From positions 1 to 54,464 of the forward strand of contig JAPPMB010000117.1 of NCBI GenBank assembly GCA_028819255.1: a DNA stretch of 54,464 bases, read 5' to 3'. Below, in pieces: positions 45,638-53,508 of this stretch; the stretch's first letter is position 1; every line of letters starts with the position of its first letter. A program made the position numbers and the translations under genes. A model generated the notes under the pieces. That model saw only the letters and a program-made list of their open reading frames with translations. It searched no databases and was not told the origin of the DNA. Source of the stretch: Bryobacterales bacterium. Its GTDB lineage: Bacteria > Acidobacteriota > Terriglobia > Bryobacterales > UBA6623.

Positions 45638-46279
45638 ATGCTGAGAGTCGGTCTGACGGGCGGCTTGGCGAGCGGGAAGAGTTTCGCCGCGAGAGAGTTT
45701 GAGCGGCTGGGGTGCAGCGTGCTCCAGGCGGACAAGCTCGGCCATCGGATCCTCGTGGACGATCCGGGAGCCATTCGCGAAGTCGTCGAGGAATTCGGCC
45801 CCGGCGTGCTGAACGCCGAAGGCGGGATCGACCGCAAGGCTCTGGGCGCCAAAGTCTTTGCCGACGGCGCCCGGCTCGGCCGCCTGAACGCCATCGTCCA
45901 TCCGCGGGTCTTCGAGCGTCTGGACCGGTTCTTCGCCGAAGTCGAGGCCGCCGGGGCGGAAGACTCGGTGGCCATGGTCGAAGCCGCAATCATGGTCGAG
46001 AGCGGAAGCTACAGGAAGTACCAGCGGCTTGTGCTCGCGGCGTGTCCGCGCGAGATGCAGGTTTCGCGGTTCGTGGCGCGGGAAGGCGCCAGCCGGGAGG
46101 AGGCCGAGTCCCGGATCGCCCGCCAGCTGCCGCTCGCGGAGAAGCGGAAGCTCGCGGACTACGTGATCGACACGTCGGGGTCGAAGGAGCACACGCTCCG
46201 TCAGGTCCGGGCGGTCTACGGAAAGCTGAAGTCGGAGGCTGCGCTTTCGTGCGGGAAGGGGTTCGACGGAGAGAAATGA
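45638..46279 (+). CDS. coaE: Dephospho-CoA kinase
   Basis: This enzyme catalyses the last step of coenzyme A synthesis, phosphorylating dephospho-CoA. The P-loop is GLTGGLASGKS at residues 5-15. The CoA-domain and lid motifs follow: VLQADKLGHRIL, LNAIVHPRVFERL and SRIARQLPLAEKRKLADYVIDTSG. At 213 residues it has the usual length. The stop overlaps the start of the DegP-like gene in an ATGA, implying coupled translation. It is probably read through from the tRNA-Gln promoter, since no separate promoter is evident. Confidence 0.96.
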   Translation: MLRVGLTGGLASGKSFAAREFERLGCSVLQADKLGHRILVDDPGAIREVVEEFGPGVLNAEGGIDRKALGAKVFADGARLGRLNAIVHPRVFERLDRFFAEVEAAGAEDSVAMVEAAIMVESGSYRKYQRLVLAACPREMQVSRFVAREGASREEAESRIARQLPLAEKRKLADYVIDTSGSKEHTLRQVRAVYGKLKSEAALSCGKGFDGEK

Positions 46280-47430
46280 GAGGCTCACAGCCCGCCACCT
46301 GGAGTCCCGTCGTCGCAACGCTGGCGCTGATCGGCGCCCTGGCCGTCTGGAGCGCCTGGCCGACACGGCTCAGCCGGGTGGCGCCGCAGGTCTTCGACGA
46401 ACCGTTCTGGACGGAGGCCGACTCCACCCTCACAGGGGAGGAGCTGTCGAACATCGAGATCTACAGCCGCGCGAGTCCGGCGACCGTGCACATCACGAGC
46501 ACCGTCCTGCACCGCAACTGGTTCCTCGAGATCTATCCGAGCGAGTCGACGGGTTCGGGCTTTCTGGTCGATTCGGAAGGGCGGATCCTGACCAACTATC
46601 ACGTCATCCAGGGAAGTGCGGAGCTTGAGATCACCCTGCTTTCCGACGAGGACGACGGGAACCGCTACATTGCCGACGTCATCGCGACGGACCCGTCCAA
46701 CGATCTCGCCCTGATCCAGATCCAGTCCGACCGTCCGATGCCATTCCTCACGCTCGGCGATTCCGACGCTGTCCAGGTGGGCCAGAAGGTGCTCGCCATT
46801 GGCAATCCGTTCGGCCTCGAGGGAACGCTCACGACCGGGGTGGTCAGCTCCACCGGCCGCTCCATCCGGGACCGGAGCGGGGTCCTCAAGGACCTGATCC
46901 AGACCGACGCGGCCATCAACCCCGGCAACAGCGGCGGACCGCTTCTCGATTCGGCCGGCAACGTGATCGGCATCAACACGGCGATCTACGGGCCGAGCGG
47001 AAACATCGGGATCGGCTTCGCGATGCCGGTCAGCCGCGCAAAGGCGCTGCTGCGGTTCGTCAAGGGCGGCGCCGAGCCGGCGCAGGATCCCGGATTCACC
47101 GGTCTGTATCTTTCCCGGCGCTGGTCCCGCGCGCTGCGCCTGCCGACGACCGGATACCTGGTCACCGAGGTGGCGAGGGGCTCCGCGGCGGCCGAGGCCG
47201 GCTTGCGCGGCGCGAACCAGGAGGTGGTCCTCGGCAACTATCGGATCCCGTGGGGCGGCGATCTGATCGTGGCGATCGACGGGGTCGAGATCGCGGACAG
47301 AAGCGCCCTGCAGCAGGCCCTGGCACTCAAGCTGGCCGGAGACGCCGTGACGCTGGAGCTCATCCGTGGGAGCGATCGGATCGAGGCGGTCCTCACGCTG
47401 CGGGGGCGGGGCCTCGGCATCCGCCTCTAG
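46276..47430 (+). CDS. DegP/DegS-like trypsin-type serine protease with PDZ
   Basis: This is an envelope quality-control protease. ATG 46276 overlaps coaE. A hydrophobic segment at about 12-28 is a signal anchor. The catalytic triad is H109 (TNYHV), D143 (SNDLAL) and S219 (NPGNSGGPL), all in family motifs. One PDZ domain follows at about 290-380 (GYLVTEVARGSAAAEAGLRG, GGDLIVAIDGVEI). The single PDZ and N-terminal anchor make it more DegS-like than DegP-like. The stop TAG (47428-47430) shares the sequence CTAG with the stop of the convergent gene, so no intergenic terminator exists. Confidence 0.92.
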   Translation: MRGSQPATWSPVVATLALIGALAVWSAWPTRLSRVAPQVFDEPFWTEADSTLTGEELSNIEIYSRASPATVHITSTVLHRNWFLEIYPSESTGSGFLVDSEGRILTNYHVIQGSAELEITLLSDEDDGNRYIADVIATDPSNDLALIQIQSDRPMPFLTLGDSDAVQVGQKVLAIGNPFGLEGTLTTGVVSSTGRSIRDRSGVLKDLIQTDAAINPGNSGGPLLDSAGNVIGINTAIYGPSGNIGIGFAMPVSRAKALLRFVKGGAEPAQDPGFTGLYLSRRWSRALRLPTTGYLVTEVARGSAAAEAGLRGANQEVVLGNYRIPWGGDLIVAIDGVEIADRSALQQALALKLAGDAVTLELIRGSDRIEAVLTLRGRGLGIRL

Positions 47431-48389
47431 ACCGGAGCCCGGTCCGGGGCGGGCATCCAGCCCGTCCCGCGATGGCCGAAGCCGAACCGCCCGGGGTGGA
47501 GGATCTCGGCCAGAATCTCGAGCGATTCCGCCAGCCTGGGGCCGGGCCGGTTGAAGAACTGGTTGCCGTCCGCCACGAAGACCCGGCCGGCCCGGACCGC
47601 CCGGAGCGACTCCCAGCCGGCCCGGGCCCTCAGGAGCGGAACATCCTCGAGCGTTCGCCCGATCCCGAAGCCGCAGGGGCTGAGCATGATCACGTCGGGG
47701 TCCGCGGCGAGCAGATCGTCGAACGTCATCCAGGGAGAGTGCTCTCCGGCCTTGCCGAACAGGCAGCGGCCGCCGGCCATGGCGACCAGCTCGGGCATCC
47801 AGTTCCCGGCCGCCATCAGCGGGTCGATCCATTCAATCACCGCCACGCCGGGCCGGTCGGGGAGGCTCCGCGCCGATCGCGCAACGGCGTTCATCCGGTC
47901 CTGCAGCGACTCGGTCAGGCCCAGGCCCCTGGCCTCCTCTCCAAGCGCGGCGGCCACGCGCAGGATGTCGGACCAGACATCGGCGAGGGTGTTCGGCTGC
48001 AGGGAAACGATCTCGGAGCTGCAGCCCGTGGTCCGGGCCACCGCCAGCTCCACGTCCCGTTCGCTGACCGCGCACACGTCGCACTGGGACTGGGTCACGA
48101 TGTGGGTGGGCTTCAGGTCTCGGAGGGCGTCCGCCCGGACTTCGTAGACGCCCAGCGCATCGAGGGCTTCGGCCTCGCGGGCGAGCTTCTTCACCTCGCC
48201 GTCGATCTCCCGGCTTGAGAGGCTGACATCGAACCGCGGCGCCGTGGCCTGCGGGAGGGCCCGCACCTCGGGCGGGTAGTCGCATTCGTGAGAGCGGCCG
48301 ACCAGCTGGTCGCGATACCCCAGCGCACAGACGATCTCAGTGGCGCTGGCGATGAGGGAGAGAATCCGGGGAACGGGCCGCTCGGGCAA
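47427..48389 (-). CDS. BtuF-like cobalamin/metallophore-binding protein
   Basis: This is a substrate-binding protein of the BtuF/FepB fold (COG0614). Motifs are RILSLIASATEIVCALGY, VGRSHECDYPPEV, HIVTQSQCDVCAVSE and EWIDPLMAAGNWMPELVAMAG. The Cys-rich QSQCDVCAVS segment is characteristic of the cobalamin-binding-protein branch. I chose TTG 48389 because TAGACT sits 5 bases upstream and conserved sequence begins within 10 residues. With that start there is no signal peptide, so it may be cytoplasmic, unlike transport-associated homologues. No ABC transporter genes adjoin it. It is divergent from the ThuA gene. Confidence 0.82.
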   Translation of the reverse strand: MPERPVPRILSLIASATEIVCALGYRDQLVGRSHECDYPPEVRALPQATAPRFDVSLSSREIDGEVKKLAREAEALDALGVYEVRADALRDLKPTHIVTQSQCDVCAVSERDVELAVARTTGCSSEIVSLQPNTLADVWSDILRVAAALGEEARGLGLTESLQDRMNAVARSARSLPDRPGVAVIEWIDPLMAAGNWMPELVAMAGGRCLFGKAGEHSPWMTFDDLLAADPDVIMLSPCGFGIGRTLEDVPLLRARAGWESLRAVRAGRVFVADGNQFFNRPGPRLAESLEILAEILHPGRFGFGHRGTGWMPAPDRAPV

Positions 48390-48394
48390 GACCC

Positions 48395-48400
48395 AGTCTA
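48395..48400 (-). promoter_or_regulatory. TANNNT box (TAGACT), BtuF-like gene
   Basis: On the minus strand TAGACT ends 5 bases before TTG 48389. Confidence 0.5.
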
Positions 48401-48455
48401 GCCGACGCCCCCGATCAACGACCGCCGCCGGCGGCCCGAGCCGGGCCGAACGCAG

Positions 48456-48461
48456 TATCAT
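48456..48461 (+). promoter_or_regulatory. TANNNT box (TATCAT), ThuA gene
   Basis: TATCAT overlaps the upstream ATG 48460 and ends 7 bases before ATG 48469, favouring the latter as start. Confidence 0.5.
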
Positions 48462-48468
48462 GCACATG

Positions 48469-49407
48469 ATGAACCGTTCGGAGTTTCTCCGCCTCCTTCT
48501 TGCCGGCGCCGGCACGTCCTTCGCCTCCGGCCCGGCGCGTTCGGCCGCCGGCGGGTCCCGCAAGCTGATCCTGCTGGCGGGCAGCCCGAGCCATCCACCC
48601 GGGATGCACGAGTTCCGGGCGGGCACGCTGCTGCTGGAGAAGCGCCTGGTCCAGGTGCCCGGGCTTGTCGTGGAGCGGCACGACAACGGATGGGTCGACG
48701 ACGAAGCGACCCTCGACGACGCGAATGCCGTGGTGATCTACTCGGACGGCAGCAGGAAGCATCCCTTGGCCGACAAGAGCCGGCTCGCGCGGATGGGGAG
48801 CCTCGTCAGCCGGGGTGTCGGACTGGGTTGCATGCATTACGGAGTGGAGGTGCTCAAGGAGGACGCCGGCCGGGAATTCAAGGACTGGCTCGGCGGCTAC
48901 TACGAGCACGAGTGGTCCTGCAATCCGATCTGGACGCCGGAGTTCGAGAGGTTCCCCGACCATCCCGTGGCCAACGGCGTCCGTCCCTTCGCAATCGAGG
49001 ACGAGTGGTACTTCAACATGCGGTTCCGAGAGGGCTTCGACGCGTCGGGGCCGAAGCGTGACGGCGGCTCCCTGTTCACGCCGGTTCTGGTGGCGAAGCC
49101 GAGTGACGCAACGCGCGACGGGCCGTACGTGTTCCCGAAGGGCCCCTACCCGCACATCCAGGCGGCGAAGGGACGCGAGGAAGCGATGCTCTGGACGATC
49201 GAGCATGAGAACGGCGCACGGGGCTTCGGCTTCACCGGCGGCCATTTTCACCGCAACTGGCAGCACGACGAGTACCGCAAGGTCGTGATGAACGCGATCT
49301 GCTGGCTGGCCGGCCTGAAGGTGCCGAAGTACGGAGTAGGCTCGTCCACGGTCCGGGACGACGAACTGCAGCGAAACCTCGACCCCAAGCCGCCGCGGAG
49401 GAGCTGA
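48469..49407 (+). CDS. Exported ThuA-domain protein
   Basis: ThuA-like proteins have a class I glutamine-amidotransferase-like fold and are often found near sugar-use genes; the reaction is unknown. ATG 48469 gives a signal-like N-terminus (FLRLLLAGAGTSFASG). Signature segments are KLILLAGSPSHPPGMHEFRA, VVIYSDGSRKHPL, GCMHYGVEVLKEDAGREF and the late FGFTGGHFHRNWQHDEYRK, whose histidines probably bind a metal or ligand. At 312 residues it is complete. Upstream ATGs at 48460 and 48466 are possible but overlap or crowd the TATCAT box. Confidence 0.85.
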   Translation: MNRSEFLRLLLAGAGTSFASGPARSAAGGSRKLILLAGSPSHPPGMHEFRAGTLLLEKRLVQVPGLVVERHDNGWVDDEATLDDANAVVIYSDGSRKHPLADKSRLARMGSLVSRGVGLGCMHYGVEVLKEDAGREFKDWLGGYYEHEWSCNPIWTPEFERFPDHPVANGVRPFAIEDEWYFNMRFREGFDASGPKRDGGSLFTPVLVAKPSDATRDGPYVFPKGPYPHIQAAKGREEAMLWTIEHENGARGFGFTGGHFHRNWQHDEYRKVVMNAICWLAGLKVPKYGVGSSTVRDDELQRNLDPKPPRRS

Positions 49408-49728
49408 GGGGCGATTTCCTCGGTCGGCCCCGGGCGCGCCGAACGCGTTGACCTGCCGTTTGCGCGGACGGCGGTCCCCGAGTCTGGAGTGGGCAGCAGA
49501 CGCGCCGTCCGGCCCCCCGCGCAGTCCGCCCTCGGCGGCCGGGAGCCGCCGGCGAGAACCTCGGCACGCATCGCTCACGGTCCCGGTCTGGCGCAACGGG
49601 CGCCCTTCCTCTCCCGGCATCGAGGCAGGGGCGGCGCCGCCGTTCGGATCCCTCCGAATTCCCGGCGACGGCCTCGCGCCCGAAGACGAAAGATGCCGTG
49701 AAACTAGGACATCGCGCGGAGCGTCTGC

Positions 49729-49734
49729 TAGCGT
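49729..49734 (+). promoter_or_regulatory. tmRNA promoter -10 (TAGCGT)
   Basis: TAGCGT is preceded at a 17-base spacing by AGGACA (49706-49711), which matches four of six -35 consensus bases. Transcription would begin near 49741, just before or inside the hairpin. Confidence 0.45.
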
Positions 49735-49739
49735 AAGGA

Positions 49740-49759
49740 AAGTCGCCAGCCGGCGACTT
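49740..49759 (+). repeat. Hairpin in the tmRNA precursor leader
   Basis: AAGTCGCC and GGCGACTT form a perfect 8-bp stem around AGCC, ending 6 bases before the mature tmRNA 5' end. It could guide 5' processing or insulate the fold. Confidence 0.6.
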
Positions 49760-49765
49760 CGGAAA

Positions 49766-50122
49766 GGGGGCGAACAGGATTCGACGGAAGCGCTATCGCT
49801 GCTGAGAGGCATGCCGGGCTCCGAGCACCCGTAAATCGGTCGGACAACAAGAACTGCCAACAACGACATGCAGTTTGCACTTGCTGCCTAAACTATAGGC
49901 AGCCGCCTCCGTCGGCGGGCTCGCACGCCGACACGGGGTGTCATTTCGCGGGATAGGTTCGAGGCCTTCTGCTCGCAGGTCTCGGGTCGAGATCAATCGA
50001 GCTGGATCGCGTACGGCTTGTCCGTTTCCAGTCCGCGGTCGAGATCATTGAACGGACTAAGCATGTAGGCTCTCTCCGGCGGTCGTTTTCGGACGCGGGT
50101 TCGATTCCCGCCGCCTCCACCA
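49766..50122 (+). ncRNA. ssrA: Transfer-messenger RNA (tmRNA)
   Basis: tmRNA rescues stalled ribosomes and tags the partial protein for degradation. The 5' end GGGGGCGAACAGGATTCGAC and the 3' end with T-arm (GGTTCGATTCCCGCCGCCTCC) and ACCA are diagnostic. GGGGGCG pairs with CGCCTCC with one G-U. The tag frame at 49856-49891 encodes ANNDMQFALAA followed by TAA, with resume codon GCC and the usual hydrophobic ALAA end. Length is 357 bases, in the standard one-piece form. No smpB gene is adjacent. Confidence 0.96.
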
Positions 50123-50490
50123 CCGTTCGCCGCTTGGCCCCGCACGACGAGCGCCGCCGCGGCGGCCGGGCTTCGCAGCCGATTCCCGCAGCCGGGAATT
50201 CCGCATTGCCCCCCGGCCTCACGAACATCGTCGAAGGTCCGTTCCAGACACTCCGTCCGGCCGCCTCCGGAGATCCCGCGACGCCCTGAACGCCTGAGTC
50301 CCGGTTCCCGGGCGCGGCCCCTCGTGGAGGGCGGGCGGGCCATCGCCGCCGCCGACATGCCGGATGTCGGAGAAAGCCACGCTTGGACCCGCCCGCGGCG
50401 ATGGACAATGCAGCCGGCGATGCATCCGGCCGCAGGGCTCAGCGCGAGAAGGGTGCGGAGTACGGAACCGGGCCGGGCATCCGCGGCCGA
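50123..50490. other. No supportable gene
   Basis: The region between tmRNA and tRNA-Pro is GC-rich with overlapping open frames, but has no recognisable domain or ribosome site. Confidence 0.55.
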
Positions 50491-50567
50491 TGGTCGGGGC
50501 GGAGGGATTCGAACCCCCGACTTCCTGCTCCCAAAGCAGGCGCGCTACCAGACTGCGCCACGCCCCG
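50491..50567 (-). tRNA. tRNA-Pro (TGG)
   Basis: On the minus strand the acceptor CGGGGCG/CGCCCCG, anticodon loop TTTGGGA giving TGG, T-loop TTCGAAT and an encoded CCA form a full cloverleaf. It lies 12 bases downstream of the TolC-like gene on the same strand. Confidence 0.96.
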
Positions 50568-50579
50568 CCAATCTTGATT

Positions 50580-52259
50580 CTAGGGCTGCCGGAACTCGAC
50601 GTGGACGCCCCGCTCCGCGAGGAGCTCGCCGGTCGCCTGCAGCAGCGTCACCATCGCCTGCCGGTAGCCGATCGATTCCTGGAGCAGGTCGGACTCGCTC
50701 TGCACCAGGTCGTCCTGGGCGTCCAGCACGATGAACGCCGTGCTCACGCCGAGGTCGTACTTCTGCTGCTCCGCGTCGAGGCGCTTCTGCGAGAAGTCCA
50801 GCGCCACCGCGGCCTGCTGGATCGCCGCCTTGCTCAGCTCGACTCCGGTGATCGCGTTCAGGACTTCGAGCCGGATGTCCTGCTCGAGCGAGCGCAGCTG
50901 GTACATGTTGCGCTTCTTGGAGAGGGCGGAGTTCGCAAGATCCGCTGCGGCCCTCCTGTTGCGCAGGGGCAGGTCCAGCGTCACGCCCACGCTGTAGGTC
51001 GGGAAGGCGAACTGCAACAGCTGGTTCATCGCCGCCGGGAAGCCGCCCGCCTCCAGCAGCCGCGAGGTCCCGCCCAGCAGCGAGGTCTCGTACAGGTTCC
51101 CGCCCAGGCCCGTCGCGCTGTAGGACGCGGTCAGCGACAGGTCGGGCCGCTGCGCGTTGGTGTAGCGCCGGATGTTGTAGTCGTCGATCTCGAGGTTCTT
51201 TCTGCTCTGCCGCACCTCCGGCCGGAACGCGAGCGCCTTCCGGATCGCCTCCTCGGGCTCGAAGCTCGGCATGTAGATCGGCGGATCCGCCGACTCCGTG
51301 AGCACGAGCGGCAGATTGCGGATCTCCGGGTCAAGGTCCGCGGCGATCTGGCGGCGCACGCGGTCCTCGGACTGCTGCAGGCGGTAGCGCGCCCGCGTCA
51401 CGCTCACCTGCGCGTTGGCGAAGTTCTGTTCGGGCTGGTAGATGTCGAGCCGCGAGATCGCGCCGAGCTCGAGCTCCCTTTGCGACCTCTGGAGGAACGC
51501 GTTGCGCAGTTCCAGGTTGTTCTCCTGGACGGTGAGGGCCTCCCGGTTCGAGACCACCTGCCAGTAGGTGTTCTCCGCCGTGGCGATGAGGGCGATGATG
51601 CGGTTGATCGCCTGCGCGCGGGTGATGTCGTGCCGCGACTCGGCGATCATGACCGGAATGCGCTGGATCCCCCGGCCGCGGCCGCGCAGCAGGGGCTGGG
51701 ACAGCCGGAACAGCAGCGTGTCCTGGATCGAGGGGTTGAAGGTCCGGAACGCGCTGCTGCTGGCGTTCTTGAGGCCTGTGAAGCCCACCGTGTAGCTCAG
51801 GCCTGTGTCCAGCATCTGCCGGTACGTGAAGCCGCCGTTCTGCCGCAGCGTGCTGATCACGGCGCCCCCCTGCAGGACGTCCTGGGACGGGTTGGTGCCC
51901 CGGTTGGCGTTGAAGTCCAGCGTCAGGTTCGGGTCGAAGGGGCTCAGCGCGCTCTGGATCGCATTCTCCTGCTCGAGCACGTTGATCACCTGGATCTGCA
52001 CGTTCGGATGGTTGGCCATGACCAGCTCGAGATAGGTCCGCAGCGAAAGCTCGAGCTTGCCGTCGACGACGTAGTCCTCGAGATTTCCGACAGTGTCGAT
52101 CTCGATGTCGTAGGGGGCCGGCTGCCACTGCTCCCGGAAGTAGTCCTGGGCCGGGAAGGTTGCGAATTGCGCCGCGACCGGCGCCGCTGCAAGCAGCAGC
52201 GCGGCGATCAGCGGAAGCCGGCTGGACCGGCGGACGGTTGCCTTGGAAGCTCTACTCAT
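50580..52259 (-). CDS. TolC-family outer-membrane efflux channel
   Basis: This is the outer-membrane exit duct of a tripartite efflux pump. ATG 52259 begins a signal peptide (LPLIAALLLAAAPVAAQ). Two long alpha-helical repeats typical of the family follow, with TYWQVVSNREALTVQENNLE in the first and GVELSKAAIQQAAVALDFS in the second, and beta-strand regions such as YSVGVTLDLPLRNRRA. At 559 residues it is somewhat longer than E. coli TolC, mainly through the N-terminal 60 residues. Its start overlaps the permease stop (ATGAGTAG), so it is translated as part of the adaptor-permease-channel operon. Confidence 0.92.
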   Translation of the reverse strand: MSRASKATVRRSSRLPLIAALLLAAAPVAAQFATFPAQDYFREQWQPAPYDIEIDTVGNLEDYVVDGKLELSLRTYLELVMANHPNVQIQVINVLEQENAIQSALSPFDPNLTLDFNANRGTNPSQDVLQGGAVISTLRQNGGFTYRQMLDTGLSYTVGFTGLKNASSSAFRTFNPSIQDTLLFRLSQPLLRGRGRGIQRIPVMIAESRHDITRAQAINRIIALIATAENTYWQVVSNREALTVQENNLELRNAFLQRSQRELELGAISRLDIYQPEQNFANAQVSVTRARYRLQQSEDRVRRQIAADLDPEIRNLPLVLTESADPPIYMPSFEPEEAIRKALAFRPEVRQSRKNLEIDDYNIRRYTNAQRPDLSLTASYSATGLGGNLYETSLLGGTSRLLEAGGFPAAMNQLLQFAFPTYSVGVTLDLPLRNRRAAADLANSALSKKRNMYQLRSLEQDIRLEVLNAITGVELSKAAIQQAAVALDFSQKRLDAEQQKYDLGVSTAFIVLDAQDDLVQSESDLLQESIGYRQAMVTLLQATGELLAERGVHVEFRQP

Positions 52260-53505
52260 AGCGGATGGCCTCAATGGGGTCGAGTCTGGCCGCCTGCATG
52301 GCGGGGTAGATACCGAACAGCAGTCCGATGAAGACGGAAACGCCGAATGACACCACGATCGAGATGACGGTAACGACCGTGGCCCATCCTGCGATGGCCG
52401 CGATGATTCTGGAGCCGCCGAAGCCGGCGGCGATGCCGATCAGCCCGCCGAGGATCGAGATCATGACGGCCTCGATCAGGAACTGGCGCACGATGTCCCG
52501 CTGGCGGGCTCCGATCGCCCGGCGGATGCCGATCTCGCGCGTTCTCTCCAGCACCGTGGCGAGCATGATGTTCATGATCCCGATGCCGCCGACGAGCAGC
52601 GAGATGCCCGCGATGCAGATCATGACGATCTGGAACACGAGCTGCTGCTGCTCGCGCTGGGCGAGCAGGTCGGCGGGTACGAGCACGGAGAAGTCGCTGG
52701 CGCCGTTGTGCGTCATGTTCAGGATGGCCCGGACGATCTGCGAGGTCTCGATCGGGTCGGAGTCCGGCTCGACGCGAACGTAGATCCCGTCGATCTCGTC
52801 CTTGAGGTAGCTGTTGTTGTCCTCGAACCGGCGCATGACCGAGTTCAGCGGCGCCAGGATGACGTTGCTGCGGTCGTCCGCCTCCAGCCCCTCGACCTCC
52901 GACTCCGCGGTCGCCTGCGGCGCGGTCACGCCGATGACGTGGAGCCAGACGTCGTTGACCTTGATGTACTTGCCCACGGCGGAGCCGTAGCCGAGCACGC
53001 TGATCTTCGCGCGCTCCCCGAGCACGCACACCGGCGCCGACCGCGCCTGCTCCTCCTCGGTGAAGAAGCGCCCCTCGATCAGCGACATGCTGTAGATCTC
53101 GGTGTAGTTGGGCCGGACGCCGATCAGGGTCGGCAGATCGCCGTCCATGCTGGGCAGCAGGCTGGTCGGCTGGAACGTCTTGCGCTCCGAGAGGTTGGCG
53201 ATGTTCGGCGTGTTCGCGGAGATCGCCCGCGCATCGCGGAAGGTCAGCCCCTGGGACACCTGGCGGACCTCGATCAGCGTGTCCCGGTCCGGGGCCTCGA
53301 TCGCCTCGACGACGATGTTGTTGACCCCAAGCAGATCGATGTAGCGGATCATCTCCTGCCGCGCGCCCTCGGTGATCGACAGCATTGCGACGACCGCGCC
53401 CACGCCGAAGATCATGCCGAGCATGGTCAGGAGGGTGCGGAGCTTGTGGGCCAGCAGGCTCCCGATCCCCATCTGGAGCTCGGGCAGTACGTTGGGAATC
53501 TGCAT
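52252..53505 (-). CDS. MacB-like ABC transporter permease
   Basis: This is the inner-membrane subunit of a MacAB-TolC type pump. The first transmembrane helix is TMLGMIFGVGAVVAMLSI after a cytoplasmic lead-in. A large periplasmic MacB core domain follows at about 55-270. The FtsX domain with three helices ends the protein (GISLLVGGIGIMNIMLATVL, REIGIRRAIGARQRDI, FGIYPAMQAARLDPIEAIRYE). The coupling-helix motif T-REIGIRRAIGA is intact. The protein has no ATPase domain, so a separate ABC ATPase is needed; it is not in the window and may lie to the right. The start is 3 bases after the adaptor stop. Confidence 0.93.
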   Translation of the reverse strand: MQIPNVLPELQMGIGSLLAHKLRTLLTMLGMIFGVGAVVAMLSITEGARQEMIRYIDLLGVNNIVVEAIEAPDRDTLIEVRQVSQGLTFRDARAISANTPNIANLSERKTFQPTSLLPSMDGDLPTLIGVRPNYTEIYSMSLIEGRFFTEEEQARSAPVCVLGERAKISVLGYGSAVGKYIKVNDVWLHVIGVTAPQATAESEVEGLEADDRSNVILAPLNSVMRRFEDNNSYLKDEIDGIYVRVEPDSDPIETSQIVRAILNMTHNGASDFSVLVPADLLAQREQQQLVFQIVMICIAGISLLVGGIGIMNIMLATVLERTREIGIRRAIGARQRDIVRQFLIEAVMISILGGLIGIAAGFGGSRIIAAIAGWATVVTVISIVVSFGVSVFIGLLFGIYPAMQAARLDPIEAIRYE

Positions 53506-53508
53506 CGG

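Larger units (their letters stand above)
49408..49765. other. tmRNA upstream region, no gene
   Basis: This 358-base gap holds the tmRNA promoter and a hairpin at its right end. No coding frame is supported. Confidence 0.6.
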
